Assembly (NCBI GenBank): GCA_002633025.1
Contig: NMRB01000235.1
Span: 433,728 to 497,727 of the forward strand
Reading direction: 5' to 3'
DNA from: Notospermus geniculatus
Taxonomy: Eukaryota; Nemertea; Pilidiophora; Heteronemertea; Lineidae
Length of the DNA: 64,000 nucleotides
Shown here: piece by piece, positions 46,990 through 57,279 of the stretch
Layout: the number at the start of each line of letters is the position of its first letter
Position numbering within the stretch: the stretch's first letter is position 1
Translations under genes and position numbers: made by a program
The notes under the pieces: generated by a model
Database searches by the model: none
Told to the model about the DNA's origin: nothing
The model's input: only the letters and a program-made list of their open reading frames with translations

Positions 46990-47448
46990 CAAGTTCAGGG
47001 ATAAATGAAGATCAGAGATAAAGATGTCGACAAAATATACAGACAGGCATGCACCATCAAGATGAAATGGGATGAGCTCCTCCCTGCGGCAGTATATGAA
47101 TTTCTAAACACTTTCGCGATAGCAACGAATTCGTCAATCGACCTTATCATGCCAGCTATGATCACAATGACAGCCGTAGTTTGTGGTCCAAAGACGAAGG
47201 TGGAATCTGAAAGGGGCGTATTCACCACTCCCCTAAATACTTACTTTTGGAGTGTGTCCGCCCCAGGTAGTCGAAAATCCAACGTATTCTCAAAGGCAGT
47301 CCAGACAACATTGGATTGGTGGCCCGAAACGTACGCACATCCACTTCAAATTGAAACATACACCAATGCTGTGATGCAGACGCATCAACAAGAAACTGGA
47401 GGCTACGGTATTTTAACATCAGACGAGGGGCACCGCATTTGGATGTAG
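46990..47448 (+). pseudogene. DUF3987-like ATPase fragment
   Basis: The frame from MKIRDKDVDKIYRQACTIKM contains LPAAVYEFLNTFAIATNS, AMITMTAVVCGPKTK and a Walker-A-like APGSRKSNVFSK, the layout of DUF3987 primase/helicase-related proteins. It is cut short at 47448, where MULE-like repeat sequence begins. Such genes in animals are usually mobile-element or virus-like passengers. Family call by pattern only. Confidence 0.4.
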
Positions 47449-47637
47449 TACTAGGCGCGCTATCTGGTTGTTACATCAAGTGATATTTCCCCACTGCACT
47501 GCATGGTTTATTTGTGAATTACCAACTGGCGAGTACACATGAGGGTACGTCCCTCTACTCCACCAAAACGGGGTGGGTTTCCCCAGGGCATTGTAACGCG
47601 CTATGCAGAGTGGAAATGCCCTGGGTTCCCAGGATGC
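47449..47637. mobile_element. Partial copy of the 5391-6005 element
   Basis: GTTACATCAAGTG, CCCCACTGCACTGCATGG and GTGAATTACCAACTGGCGAG match 5840-5910. The right end CCTGGGTTCCCAGGATG corresponds to that element's terminus. It truncates the DUF3987-like frame. Confidence 0.55.
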
Positions 47638-47784
47638 AGTAATCGTGGTCCCCCTGATAATGAAATCCGTTCAGTTATATTGAATAGCGATTCATTTCAT
47701 TCAAGTCTGAAATGTGGTTGAAAACCAACGCCTACCCCAGCCGCCTTGCCGTGGAACGGCAGAGGTCTACTGCATGGAATGCTC

Positions 47785-49712
47785 TGAGTTCGATAATAAG
47801 CAAGAAGTCAACCTCCAGAATTCACAAATTTTCGACCCCAATCGGGGTCTTTTTCAAGTGGAACTTTACAATCTGAAACTCTAGAAAAGACTGAGCTGAA
47901 ACCCGAATGTGGAACTAACTAACCTGTGTAGACAGGATGAGTGAGCAATTATGGGGCATGTATAGAGGCCACTGAGTGAAGAACCACAAGTGGGACCCAT
48001 CCAAAAAGTTCAATATCCGTGAGGTTGACAGCCAGAAGGGCATGGCAGTCAGTGTCTATACATGCATGGCTCAATGTACACTGCATACACACACTAATTA
48101 CACAAGCCCCATTGTCTTTACGAGACATTACATCACCTGAGCTTCGGGGCAATCAAACTCCAAGCCACCACACTTTCTGACTAATCAAATAACATAAAAC
48201 GCAACATAATGAATATAGCCAGAGACAACGACCCACGAAAATGTTGTCTTCAATCTCTGATAGTCCAGAATCACCGGTGAAACTTGCACTGCCTTTCTAA
48301 TTTCACAAAACATGGGAGCTGTCATTTTCCACTTAGTCTCGCTCAGCTACACATTTTGTGTTGCGCATCCAACTACACATTTGCCAGTGAATTCGACGAC
48401 TTTTTGCTGCTGGTCACCGCGTTGTCACGTGAGTGGTCGAGTTCGGACTGATTCAACTCGAGTAACGATATCGTTCACATTTATGACGTCAAAGAAAGTG
48501 CACATACCTGAGGAATTTATGGAGTTCGGGTTGCGACCCGACTGGACCGAGTTGAACCTCGGAAGTAGTTCGAGCAACTCAATATGGCAGCTCCCATATG
48601 TTGTGAAATTGGAAATTACTGCAAGTTTCACCAATGATTCCGGACGATCCGCGATAAAGTCAACATTTTCGTGGGTCGTTGTCTCCAGCTATATTCATTC
48701 TTTTGCGTTTTACGTTACTTGATTAGTCGGAAAGGGTGGTGGCTTGGAGTTTGATTGCCCCGAAGCTCAGGTGATGTAATCTCTCGCAAAGACAATGGGG
48801 CTTGTGTAGTGTGTGTGTGCAGTGTACAGTGAGCCACGCATGTATAGACTGATGGCCATGCCCTTCTGGCTTTTTGGATGGGTCCAACATGTGGTACTTC
48901 ACTCAGTGGCCTCTATACATGTCCCTTAATGAAAGAATAGTGTCCAAGCCCCACGGATGGTTGCTGGACCTGATTAAGAGAGTGGATGTAATTAAGGAGA
49001 AACTGATTTAGCTGAAAGAAAAGGGTTTAATAAATATGACATGTGTAATACATAACAAGCACAAAGCGAAAAGATGCACAAAAGTCAACACAAAGTAAGA
49101 GAATATAAAGGAAGTCAACATCCAGATTTGTACAAGAAGGAAAAAACCAGAATGGATAATGCAAATCACTGAGCGGTGAGAAGAAAAGGGGGAGGAGGAA
49201 TAGAACAAGGGGGGGGGGGGAACAAGGCCTAGACCAGAAGGGGAGCCACTGCAACTCTGTTCTAAGGAGGGTCTGTTCTGGACATGTCTCGAGGATGGTG
49301 AACATCAGGTCCTTGACAGAATGTCCTGGCAACTTGAAGTGGGCATAGAGTATCGAGCAGTCACGATCATCCTCTTTCCCTAATCTGATGTTGGACTTGT
49401 GGTTGTTCATCCTTTTACGGAAACATGTTGTCTGTCCGACGTACTGATTGATGGTGGTGCATCTGGTACAGGTGATGCAGTAGACCACATTTTTGCTGTC
49501 ACAATCAGCGGGACCCCTCAGGCGGAGTTGATGGGACCTTCCCGTGGAGGAACTGGTGATGCGGGACTGGAAGGGCAAGGAGATGCAAAGTTGACATTTC
49601 CGACCCCTCTTTGGTCCTTTCCCTGAGCAAGGGTCACAGGTGGGCTTGGCACGTTGGATCTCCTGTGTGGGGACCTTGGCTCTTATCAGCACATCACGAA
49701 GGTTTTTGGGTC
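47785..49712 (-). mobile_element. Penelope-like element, copy 2 (5'-truncated)
   Basis: The minus-strand frame 49692-49027 encodes the C-terminal part: RAKPTCDPCSGKGPKRGRK, KCQLC, then the GIY-YIG endonuclease (VVYCITCTRCT, QYVGQTT, RKRMNNHKSNI, LYAHFKLPGHS). The 3' terminal sequence (AATTCTGGAGGTTGACTTCT on the minus strand) is at about 47790-47920. The reverse transcriptase is missing. A 974-bp foldback is inserted in the 3' region. Confidence 0.8.
47952..48925. mobile_element. Harbinger-like foldback in a Penelope copy
   Basis: A 974-bp insertion with inverted arms of about 350 bp starting GGGGCATGTATAGAGGCC on the left and GGGACATGTATAGAGGCC on the right (read inward). It is flanked by TTA (47949-47951 and 48926-48928). 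The empty site is visible in the other Penelope copy near 60355. A TTA duplication fits PIF/Harbinger. No transposase; the centre has short frames only. Confidence 0.8.
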
Positions 49713-49779
49713 CAGGTAAATAATGAATATTGAAGGGTCACAAATGACGCGCGCGGATACCAAGTGATGATAGTCCGTT

Positions 49780-49870
49780 GGACTATGGTCCCTAGTGTTG
49801 GATGACCCCCGGACTATAATAACTAGGACTATTATAGTCCCCGGACTATACCGTCAGGGGACTATATCAG
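49780..49870. repeat. Short palindromic repeats (GGACTATA)
   Basis: Repeated GGACTAT(A/G) and TATAGTCC motifs can pair with each other. A related sequence (CTGATGGTATAGTCCGGTGA) lies inverted at 42157-42195. Probably a degraded MITE family. Confidence 0.5.
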
Positions 49871-49888
49871 CTACTACACCGGTCTGAC

Positions 49889-50079
49889 CTTTGCAGTTAG
49901 TGAGTTTAGTAGATTCTCGATTTCCTTCTTGTTCAGATAGCGATTCTTATCTTCGTCAAACGCTTCAAACACCTTCACATACTGGTCAATCGTCGGCACG
50001 TTTTCGTTCGATATTTGAACACCACGCTTCTTCAGGTATTCAGCCGACATTTGGCTGGTTTGGTTGCGGGAGAGGTGGG
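49889..50079 (-). CDS. Gene B exon with EF-hand 1 and likely start
   Basis: Acceptor TCTATTTTCAG at 50090-50080 and donor AAG|GTCAGA after 49889. The likely Met is at 50050 (MSAEYLKKRGVQ), giving 54 codons in phase 0; if the frame runs further upstream, an earlier exon is needed. The first EF-hand loop DEDKNRYLNKKE is atypical: it has N and Y where the loop normally has D-G, so Ca2+ binding may be weakened. With the exons at 41694 and 38216 the protein is about 159 residues with four EF-hands in calmodulin-like spacing. Confidence 0.75.
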
Positions 50080-50672
50080 CTGAAAATAGACGCGAATCTA
50101 GTATAATTGACGTAAGGGAGGTTAACGTTTGTGCCCTAATCTCCTCCGAAGATCGGCTTTCAAAGGGTCCGCGACCGTAGTCCTGATGTGTCTAATAATA
50201 TGGTGAATATCGACGGTGGGATTCATTTTCGATGTCCCCCCCCCCCGTTTTTTTTTGTAAAACAAGAGCCCCTTGGGCCTGGCGCTCAGCTGACAGTTGA
50301 CTTGAGGTATCAGTTGTAGGTGTAATAAGTAGGCTAAATGGGAGGTGGAATTGTAAACTGACTGGGTCCAATATGGATTTTACAGAAAATGAAGAGAATG
50401 ACAAAAAGAAGGACTGATTGGTTAAAATATTTAATGTAATAGTTGATAATCACAAGTCTTATGAAAAATACATACAATTGTGATGGACAATACAGGCACA
50501 ACAGGGCTTAGCTGAAAGTCACCGGCCTAATTTAAAGGAGTGTAATATTCTATCTCTGATGGGTAATTTGACTGCCGACGTAAAGGGAACCACTAAACGG
50601 CAACAACACGAACTACAAAGATCCGTTACAAAATGTATGTAGTAAATTATGTCCATTTGCCGATACGCAGAG

Positions 50673-50790
50673 CTAGTCCCTTGGGTTGGAGAGTGAAGTG
50701 GTGAGTTCTTTGGCAATTTCTTTCGCAAGTCCTTTGGTAACTTCTTCACGACTATACTCTTCGACTGAAAGAAGTGTCAAGACAGGACGT
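50673..50790 (-). CDS. Orphan C-terminal exon
   Basis: Acceptor TTCTTTTCTCTGCAG followed by a frame RPVLTLLSVEEYSREEV, TKGLAKEIAKELTTSL ending in TAG (50675-50673). It is short, with amphipathic helix character. The preceding exon was not identified: the exon at 51762-51543 does not offer a donor in the right phase. Family unknown. Confidence 0.4.
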
Positions 50791-51542
50791 CTGCAGAGAA
50801 AAGAACAAAAACACACATTAATAGCATAGTAGCATCATAATCTAGGTCCTAGACCCAAGATGTAAGGCCTGTTCATCGTGTTATGACCCCCCCCCCCCTC
50901 CCTCTTTTGCCCCGGCTGTGTCAGTATAGGGCTGGCTCAAGTAGCGTAGCGAGCCAAGCCGGACCATCTGTGCACCAGTGTGTGCACAGAAGCAGCAATG
51001 ACGCATGGAGATGTGTCGCTTCCCACCGGTTGGCCCACTGTAGAGGCATTGCAATGATATCATCCTGGCGGCCACATGACACAGGGCGCAGACGTGTGAG
51101 GTACCTGTGACGTGACTTGCGTGAAGTGTGCCACGCAATTGTTTGACGTAACGTCATTGGGGCATGCACGGCTGATTTCGCTCTGCCTCTGCAACAGCCA
51201 GTATAGAGTATATACTTGACCCCAACCTAACCCTAACCTGACTTTAGCCTAGGCCTAATCTAACCCTAAGCCGGACAGTGCCCCCTTTCATGCAGAGCAG
51301 TCTTTGAATTGCCTTATTTTCATATGTCGAACAAAGATCTGTACACTTCCAATTTCTCAAACATGTTACACCAGATTAACATTGAAAACATGCAACACAC
51401 AGAAACGTCACACCAGAATTAACATTGAAATCGTGCAACACTCAGAGATGTTACACCAGAATTAACATTGAAATCGTGCAACTCCCAGAGATGTTAAGAA
51501 TTAAAGCTGAACTAGATCGTTAAAAGCAGCGCACGGGAGGTT

Positions 51543-51762
51543 TTAAAAAATAAATGTCAAACAAGTGCCCATCCGCCATGTTCCAAACGTCCGTCCGCCA
51601 TGTTTTGAATGTCTCTCCAAACCCAATAGACTTCCAATGTCTGTGGTGGCGCCAGCGTATTCCAAATCCAATCGGCGAAGGAGTCGCATCATGGCCTCGA
51701 ATGCAAGTACACGAACATTGTACAGGGCAGTACACGAGGCATCAATGTAGGCATCACAATCA
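51543..51762 (-). CDS. Duplicated terminal exon, copy 1
   Basis: After a clear acceptor (TTTTGTTTGTTTGCAG) the frame reads DCDAYIDASCTALYNVRVLA, then EAMMRLLRRLDLEYAG, ending at TAA (51545-51543). A near-identical exon with its acceptor lies in opposite orientation at 61878-62142. Similarity continues into the downstream flank (AACCTCCC, GATCTAGTTCAGCTTTAA). The product was not recognised. It could be a gene-family exon or a transposon-carried one. Confidence 0.4.
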
Positions 51763-51889
51763 CTGCAAACAAACAAAACAAGATGACATTGTAAATGTCT
51801 GATGGTTCCCGCTTGTTAAGAGGACCTTACAGGCATGACAGGCAGCCTGCTGGCAGCCATTTTGATGTGCTCAAATCAAATCATCAGGT

Positions 51890-52530
51890 TTGACCTTGAC
51901 CTTGACCTCTGATCATCAAGGCCATTGCATAATCAAAATGGGCATCCTCAGTAACCTAATAGTGGGTGATATCATGCTTCCACCTCTGCCATAGGCAGAG
52001 ATATATCAAATTATCAAAGCATGACATTGACCTTGACCTCTGATCATCAAGGTCATTACATAATCGAAATGGGCATCCTCAATAACCTAGGTATGGGTGA
52101 TATCATGCCTCTACATTTACCAAAGGACGAGAAATTTCGAATTATCAAGTTTGACCTTGACCTTGACCTCTGATCATCATTGTCATTACCTAATCGAAAT
52201 GGGCATCCTCAATAACCTAAGTATGGGGGATATCATGTCTCTATCTCGACCACAGGCAGAGAAATTACATTTTTTCATGTTTGACCCTGACCTTGACCTC
52301 TGACAATCAAGGTCATTGCATAATCGAAATGTGCATCCTCAATAACCTAAAGTGTGGGTGATATCATGTCTCTATTACTACCACAGGCAGAGATATTTCA
52401 TATTTTCAAGTTCGACTTTGACCTCTGACCTTGACCTTGACCTCTGATCATCGAATGGGCATCCTCAATAACCTAAGTATGGGTGATATCATGCCTCTAC
52501 CTTTACCACAGGCAGAGATATTTCAAATTA
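51890..52530 (+). repeat. Satellite, about 130 bp x 5
   Basis: Units carry TTGACCTTGACCTCTGATCA, AATGGGCATCCTCAATAACC, GGGTGATATCATG and ACCACAGGCAGAGA. The third, fourth and fifth TGACCT-rich starts are near 52152, 52283 and 52428. Non-coding. Confidence 0.85.
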
Positions 52531-52621
52531 TCAAGTTTGATATATCAAAATCTCATGATATTTCGAACACCCGGACACTTGAGGCTGAGAATTTCAACAT
52601 AGTCCAGTCCTTGGATAAGTA

Positions 52622-53681
52622 GGCATGAACTAAGACTTGTTTCATGTTGCTCAGTTGACAGTATGACAAGTTATCTGAAAATATCAAATTCGTGATATCG
52701 ATATCACCATGATCCCAACATCTCACATCAAAAGTAATCAGCCCATTTAATTCCTAAGGTCTGAAAACCTAAGGGTAGAACTTATTTTCATTGCTGTAGG
52801 TGTTGAAGGAGCCGAGTTATGCCATCAGATAAAAGCGTGACAGACAAAATATCAAGTCCGATATGTTGATTACATCATGATGGAGACATCTGAGATTGAA
52901 AATTATTGGCTCATTGGATTGCCCGGGTTGACAAACCTACGGGTAGGATTTGTTTCCAAGGCTCTAGCTGTTCAAGGAGATGAGATATGAAGGTGTGACA
53001 GACCGGACACACAGACAGACAGACACACAGACACACACACACACAGACACACACACAGACACACACACCTACACGTGCACGGACACACAAACACCATGAA
53101 AAAAACAAACAATTAAACATCCCTGATTTCTGCAGCTCTCATGAGATTGGGAGAGGCACCCATTTTCATGTTGGCGCTCTTTCCACCACAAAGACACCGA
53201 AAAATACATACTGCGTATCCTGGGGTGATGTGGATCTCGCTTGAAAACATACAAAAATGCAGCCCACAGGGAGAGACAGACAGACAGACAGAGAGGGACA
53301 GAGAGCGCACTGACGTTTATTTGAGTGTCAGCTTGACAGGTGTCACTACCGCATTAACACATGCTGGTGGGCATGCACACCCACGAGCTGAATCTCCTGA
53401 ATGTTGTGTTCGATTGAATGTCTGGCGTTGGTCTGCACGTCAAGCGGGTGATCCACTGTTGCGATTTCGGCTTGAGACAGGGTTGCGTTCCCTTGCGGTT
53501 ACCTTATATGGCAATCGGAAGTCCTTATAAGGTAACCGCAAGGGAACGCAACCCCGTCTCTAGCCAAAATCGCAACAGTGGATCACCCGCTTTATAGTGG
53601 CGGTGGGTATGGCCAGAGAGGTGCAGTGAGCCAACTTGGTTATTTTGGCAGAATGAGCATCTTCGGGAGGCACACTCTCAT
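52622..53681 (+). repeat. A-flank of 5S-U1 unit 2
   Basis: ATGAACTAAGACTTGTTTCA, GGAGCCGAGTTATGCCATCA, (CA)n tracts, ACACCATGAA, TTCATGTTGGCGCTCTTT and a GACAGACAGAC tract, in the same order as in unit 1 and repeated after U1 (54617-55060). A 149-bp MITE is nested at 53443. Confidence 0.7.
53443..53591. mobile_element. Palindromic MITE, AGCGGGTGATCC family, copy 2
   Basis: Same ends and interior as 17873-18015 (CTTGCGGTTACCTTATA, GGTAACCGCAAG). Flanks are TCA (53440-53442) and TTA (53592-53594). Unit 1 keeps the empty site CACGTCATAGTGGC near 34916, confirming the insertion and a 3-bp duplication with one later change. Confidence 0.8.
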
Positions 53682-53801
53682 GTCTACGACCATATCACGT
53701 TGAGAACACCGGTTCTCGTCCGATCACCGAAGTTAAGCAACGTCGAGCGTGGTTAGTACGTGGATGGGTGACCGCCTCGGAATACCACGTGTTGTAGGCT
53801 T
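53682..53801 (+). rRNA. 5S ribosomal RNA, apparently intact
   Basis: About 120 bases from GTCTACGACCATATCACG to GTGTTGTAGGCTT, with the internal control region intact (AAGTTAAGCAACGTCGAGC and GATGGGTGACCGCC) and a T-rich terminator tract after the 3' end. The acceptor stem pairs GTCTACGAC with the terminal GTTGTAGGC. It is upstream of, and in the same orientation as, a U1 sequence 366 bp away. Confidence 0.9.
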
Positions 53802-54167
53802 TTGATTTTTTTTTCTCCGTCTTGAGGGAAACCTTTTCTGTTCCTTTTACTATTTCATTGCTGCGGACTTTCTTGCCTTTAGTTTCTCTCATTCAATTAG
53901 CCAACTGTCGTTTAGCTTTGACGTATATGACCTACATACATGTAGTATTACTCCGACTAGAAATTGACGGATCTACTAAAACTGCATAATATGCCGCATA
54001 CAAACTTTGATGCTTGAACAAACGCGCACATTTCACCCAAGTGGCTATGCCAGGCCAATCAGTCCATGAGTTCGAGAGCTGACAATAAGGCCCGTTGTAG
54101 TACAATTTGAACCACGAGAGTTGTCTTTTTTCGTCACCACATAATTCGCTGATGCCAAGAATTAAGC

Positions 54168-54439
54168 ATACTTACCTGGCACAGGAGTCAACGTTGATCA
54201 CGAAGGACGTTCAAGTTATATTCTCGCTTTATTCCTTTTATGTTAAGTTTTAACAATTTCTGTACTCATTATCTATTTATTTGAATAAATTACTTTATTT
54301 TAAAAAAAAAAGGACGTTCTCCCAGGGCGAGGCGTTTCCATTGCACTTCGGTTGGGCTGACCCCTGCGATCACCCCAAATGTGGGTGACTCGGGTGCAGC
54401 ATTTATGGTAGTGGGGGACTGCGTGCGCGCTCTCCCCTT
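54168..54439 (+). pseudogene. U1 snRNA, copy 2, split by a retroposed fragment
   Basis: The 5' end ATACTTACCTG is intact and the rest matches U1: TTCTCCCAGGGCGAGG, CATTGCACTTCGG, GCTGACCCCTGCGATCACC, ATTTATGGTAGTGGGGGACT. A 97-bp insertion at 54213-54309 interrupts the first stem-loop, so the RNA should not fold normally. Otherwise it is closer to consensus than copy 1. Confidence 0.9.
54213..54309 (+). mobile_element. Retroposed fragment in U1
   Basis: Flanked by AAGGACGTTC (54203-54212 and 54310-54319). It ends in a short poly(A) with AATAAA just upstream (GAATAAATTACTTTATTTT). Only about 90 bp of unidentified sequence remains, as expected for a truncated mRNA or LINE 3' end. Confidence 0.8.
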
Positions 54440-54539
54440 AACAAACAAAACAAAGAACAGCTAATCACCCCTGATCCATTCAATAAAAACGACAGCTACT
54501 GCAGTATCTCAAGAACTTAGAGAAGACCAATTTCAAGTA

Positions 54540-54579
54540 GGCTCTACTTTTACAGCACAAACGCACTCACAGACACACA

Positions 54580-54615
<36 letters not shown>

Positions 54616-55002
54616 TGAACTAAGGCTTGTTTCATGTTGCTCAGTTGACAATATGGAAAGTTATCTCAAAATACCAAATTTGTGATATCGATATCACCAT
54701 GACCCCTACATCTGAGATCAAAAGTAATCAGTCCATTCGATTCCTAGGGTATGAAAACCTAATGATAGAACTTGTTTCTGTGCTCTAGGTGCTAAAGGAG
54801 CCGAGTTATGGCATCAGATAAAAGCGTGACGGACAAAATATTAAGTCTGATATGTTGATTACATCATGATGGATCTGATGTTGAAAATGATTAGCTCATT
54901 GGATTGCCCAGGTTGACAAAGCTGGGGGTAGGATGTGTTACCAGGACTGAAGCTGTTGAAGGAGATAAGATATGAAAGCGTGACAGACGGACGTACACAC
55001 AG

Positions 55003-55034
<32 letters not shown>

Positions 55035-55060
55035 CATGACCAAAAACAATATGGTTCCCG
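54540..55060 (+). repeat. (CA/CG)n tract and A-flank following U1 copy 2
   Basis: An (ACGC)n stretch at 54573-54612 is followed by the A-flank sequence (ATGAACTAAGGCTTGTTTCA to ACACCATGACCAAAAACAAT). It is truncated by the Penelope-associated inverted repeat at 55079. Confidence 0.7.
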
Positions 55061-55592
55061 ATCTTGATGATCGGGAAATTTCCATACGCCAACACTGTTA
55101 ATGCACTAACAACGAAGGGCGAGGCCAAGGCCAGTTGAAAAAGTTCTAGCAAGTCAACCAAACGGTTCGATATAACTAATTAGATGACTAATGAAAAGTA
55201 AGGAAAGTAACCTACCTTTCAAGATGTGAAAGCGTGTGACTTCATCCGTTCTAATGCAGAAAAACACGAAAAATATACACACGGGTGTCCTTCTCTGACT
55301 AAGGAAATCGCCATTTTGTATTCTAGGCCTATGAAATTCGACCTCGACGCAATCATCCACACATAACATTGTATAAATTCTTACATTCCTGTATTAGAAA
55401 TCGGATTTCTTTATTACACTGTAAAAATTCACACCAAGATACAGAATAGCACAAAATTGACACACACAATGATAATAAGCAAGAAGTCAATCTCCAGAAT
55501 TCACGAATTTTCGACCCCAACCGGGGTCTTTTTCAAGTGGAACTTTACAATCTGAAACTCTAGAAAAAACTGAGAGCTCTAGAAAAGACTGA

Positions 55593-55711
55593 GGGTCGTA
55601 TTTTAGAACGTTCCTTAACGTTAAGGTCGACCTTAAATCTATTGTAAAACCATCGATAACAATAGATTTAAGGTGGACCTTAATGTTAAGGAACGTTCTA
55701 AAATACGGCCC
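55593..55711. mobile_element. 119-bp palindromic MITE
   Basis: Ends GGGTCGTATTTTAGAACG and CGTTCTAAAATACGGCCC, with over 50-bp arms. Flanked by AAAGACTGA (55584-55592 and 55712-55720), a 9-bp duplication. It is nested at the 5' side of the Penelope copy. Confidence 0.8.
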
Positions 55712-55786
55712 AAAGACTGAAAAGACCTTCCTGCCCCTTCTCTTCTAGCCTACAACAACCTGTTTCTACTGCTTTGTCCTCGCGAA

Positions 55787-56430
55787 GTGGTGATGTCTGT
55801 GAGGAGGGTTACCTGGCACCCACCAGAAACCCGGTTCGTCTTCGTGAAGACAAATTTTCATAACCTATCCTCTTCCTTCAAACCTACCTCACTCCAACTG
55901 GAAGTCCTTTCTAAAGGAGCCAATTTCTGCCCTGTCCCAAAACAGGTTGATGAGGTCCAGGCACATTTGGACATGGCGGCTTGGAAACGCCGGGTCAGGC
56001 TGGCTGAATACTTTTCTAAGAAGTCTGACACAGAACAAGAGTATGTCCCGGACCCCTTCAAACCTAAATCGACCTGGAACCCACCTGCACACCGCTGCCA
56101 GTATACAGAGGACTTCCTCAGGCCTGTCGAGACGGAATTTTTCAAGGACCTGGAAGCAGGGAAGAAGGTCCATAATAACCTCCCCTCAACTGAACGCCAA
56201 GCCCTCAGGAAGCTCTCTGACAACCATAACATTATCATCAAGGAAGCAGACAAAGGCTCGGGAGTGGTTATCATGGATACTTACAGATATATCAATGAGG
56301 ACCTCAGGCAACTCAGTGATGCAGCTACCTATAGGTAGCTATGCCTCTGAAAGAACTTACCTATAGGCCCCTTGATTCTGACCCCTCAGCAGAGTTTGAA
56401 GGCCAACTCACCCAGCTGGTAGACCAGGCC
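55787..56430 (+). pseudogene. Penelope ORF, N-terminal part
   Basis: The frame from about 55787 includes NLSSSFKPTSLQLEVLSKG, RLAEYFSKKSD, the PLE hallmark KLSDNHNIIIKEADKGSG and VVIMDTYRYINEDL. A 32-bp insertion bounded by duplicated ACCTATAGG (56327-56370) introduces a stop. The frame then resumes (PLDSDPSAEFEGQL) until it is broken by the next repeat. Confidence 0.75.
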
Positions 56431-56437
56431 CACAAAA

Positions 56438-57279
56438 ATAGTGCCGATGGCACTGTGCCCGCTTGGCTTGACAGCATAGTTGTACAAATCATCAGCAATC
56501 TCACTTAAGCCATATCGTAATTACAAACATGCCAAATTGCCATATAAAAGTATCATTGGCTAACAAGTTGATGAAGATCCGTTTTTAGTTTTGGCCCCCT
56601 AGTGGCAAAGTCAAGAACCAGATTTCGCCAAAATTTTGTGTGTGAGTTGCTATACCTAGAGGTAGATATGAGCAAAGTTTCAAAGGAATAGCTGAAACCA
56701 TTACAAGAAGTGCCAATTTCGTAACTTCAGACAAACTTTGACCTCTGTGCCCTTGAAAATTAGATCAAATTAAAAACTGGGGTATAGTGTTATGTATCAT
56801 CATTAGATATACCCATGATAAAAATTTAATGAAGATCCGTCTCGTAGTTAGGGAGAAATGGCACTTTAGGTGATTTTGGTTTTGGCCCCCTGGTGGCAAT
56901 GTCAAGAATCAGATTTCACCGAAATGCTATCTGTAAGTTGCTATAACCTTGAGGTACATGTGTACAAAGTTTCAACACGATAACTCAAACCATTATCAAA
57001 ATATAGCCCTTTGCAATTTTTCACAAAACGCCCCCTGGATGCCAAAATAGGAATCCAACCGTGCTCAAAATCGAACTCGACCTAGATCTTAGGCCCATAT
57101 ATACACCCACCAAAGGCCAAAAAGATTCGTCCAAAAATAAAGGCGCTTGAGCGCTAATAACCCAAAGTTTACGGACGGACGTACGTACGTACGTACGTAC
57201 TGACGCACGACAGACCACCACTCAATGACCCCAACGACAGCATAAGCCCTGCTGGGCCTTGCGGCCAAGCGGGCTAAAA
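56438..57279 (+). repeat. Hairpin-ended repeat, second subfamily, inside Penelope
   Basis: An 842-bp insertion with 5' AGTGCCGATGGCACTG then TGCCCGCTTGGC and 3' GCCAAGCGGGCTAAAAA; the ends are inverted copies. Reading across AAAAAT on both sides joins the Penelope frame exactly (HKN then GTLSD), so the target duplication is AAAAAT or a shorter A-run. Monomer-like parts match 18738-19740. Confidence 0.8.

Noticed and set aside
55061-55560. Hammerhead ribozyme in the Penelope terminal repeat
   Set aside because: I looked for the CTGATGA and GAAA core in the terminal sequences and did not find a convincing pair; a covariance-model search would decide.
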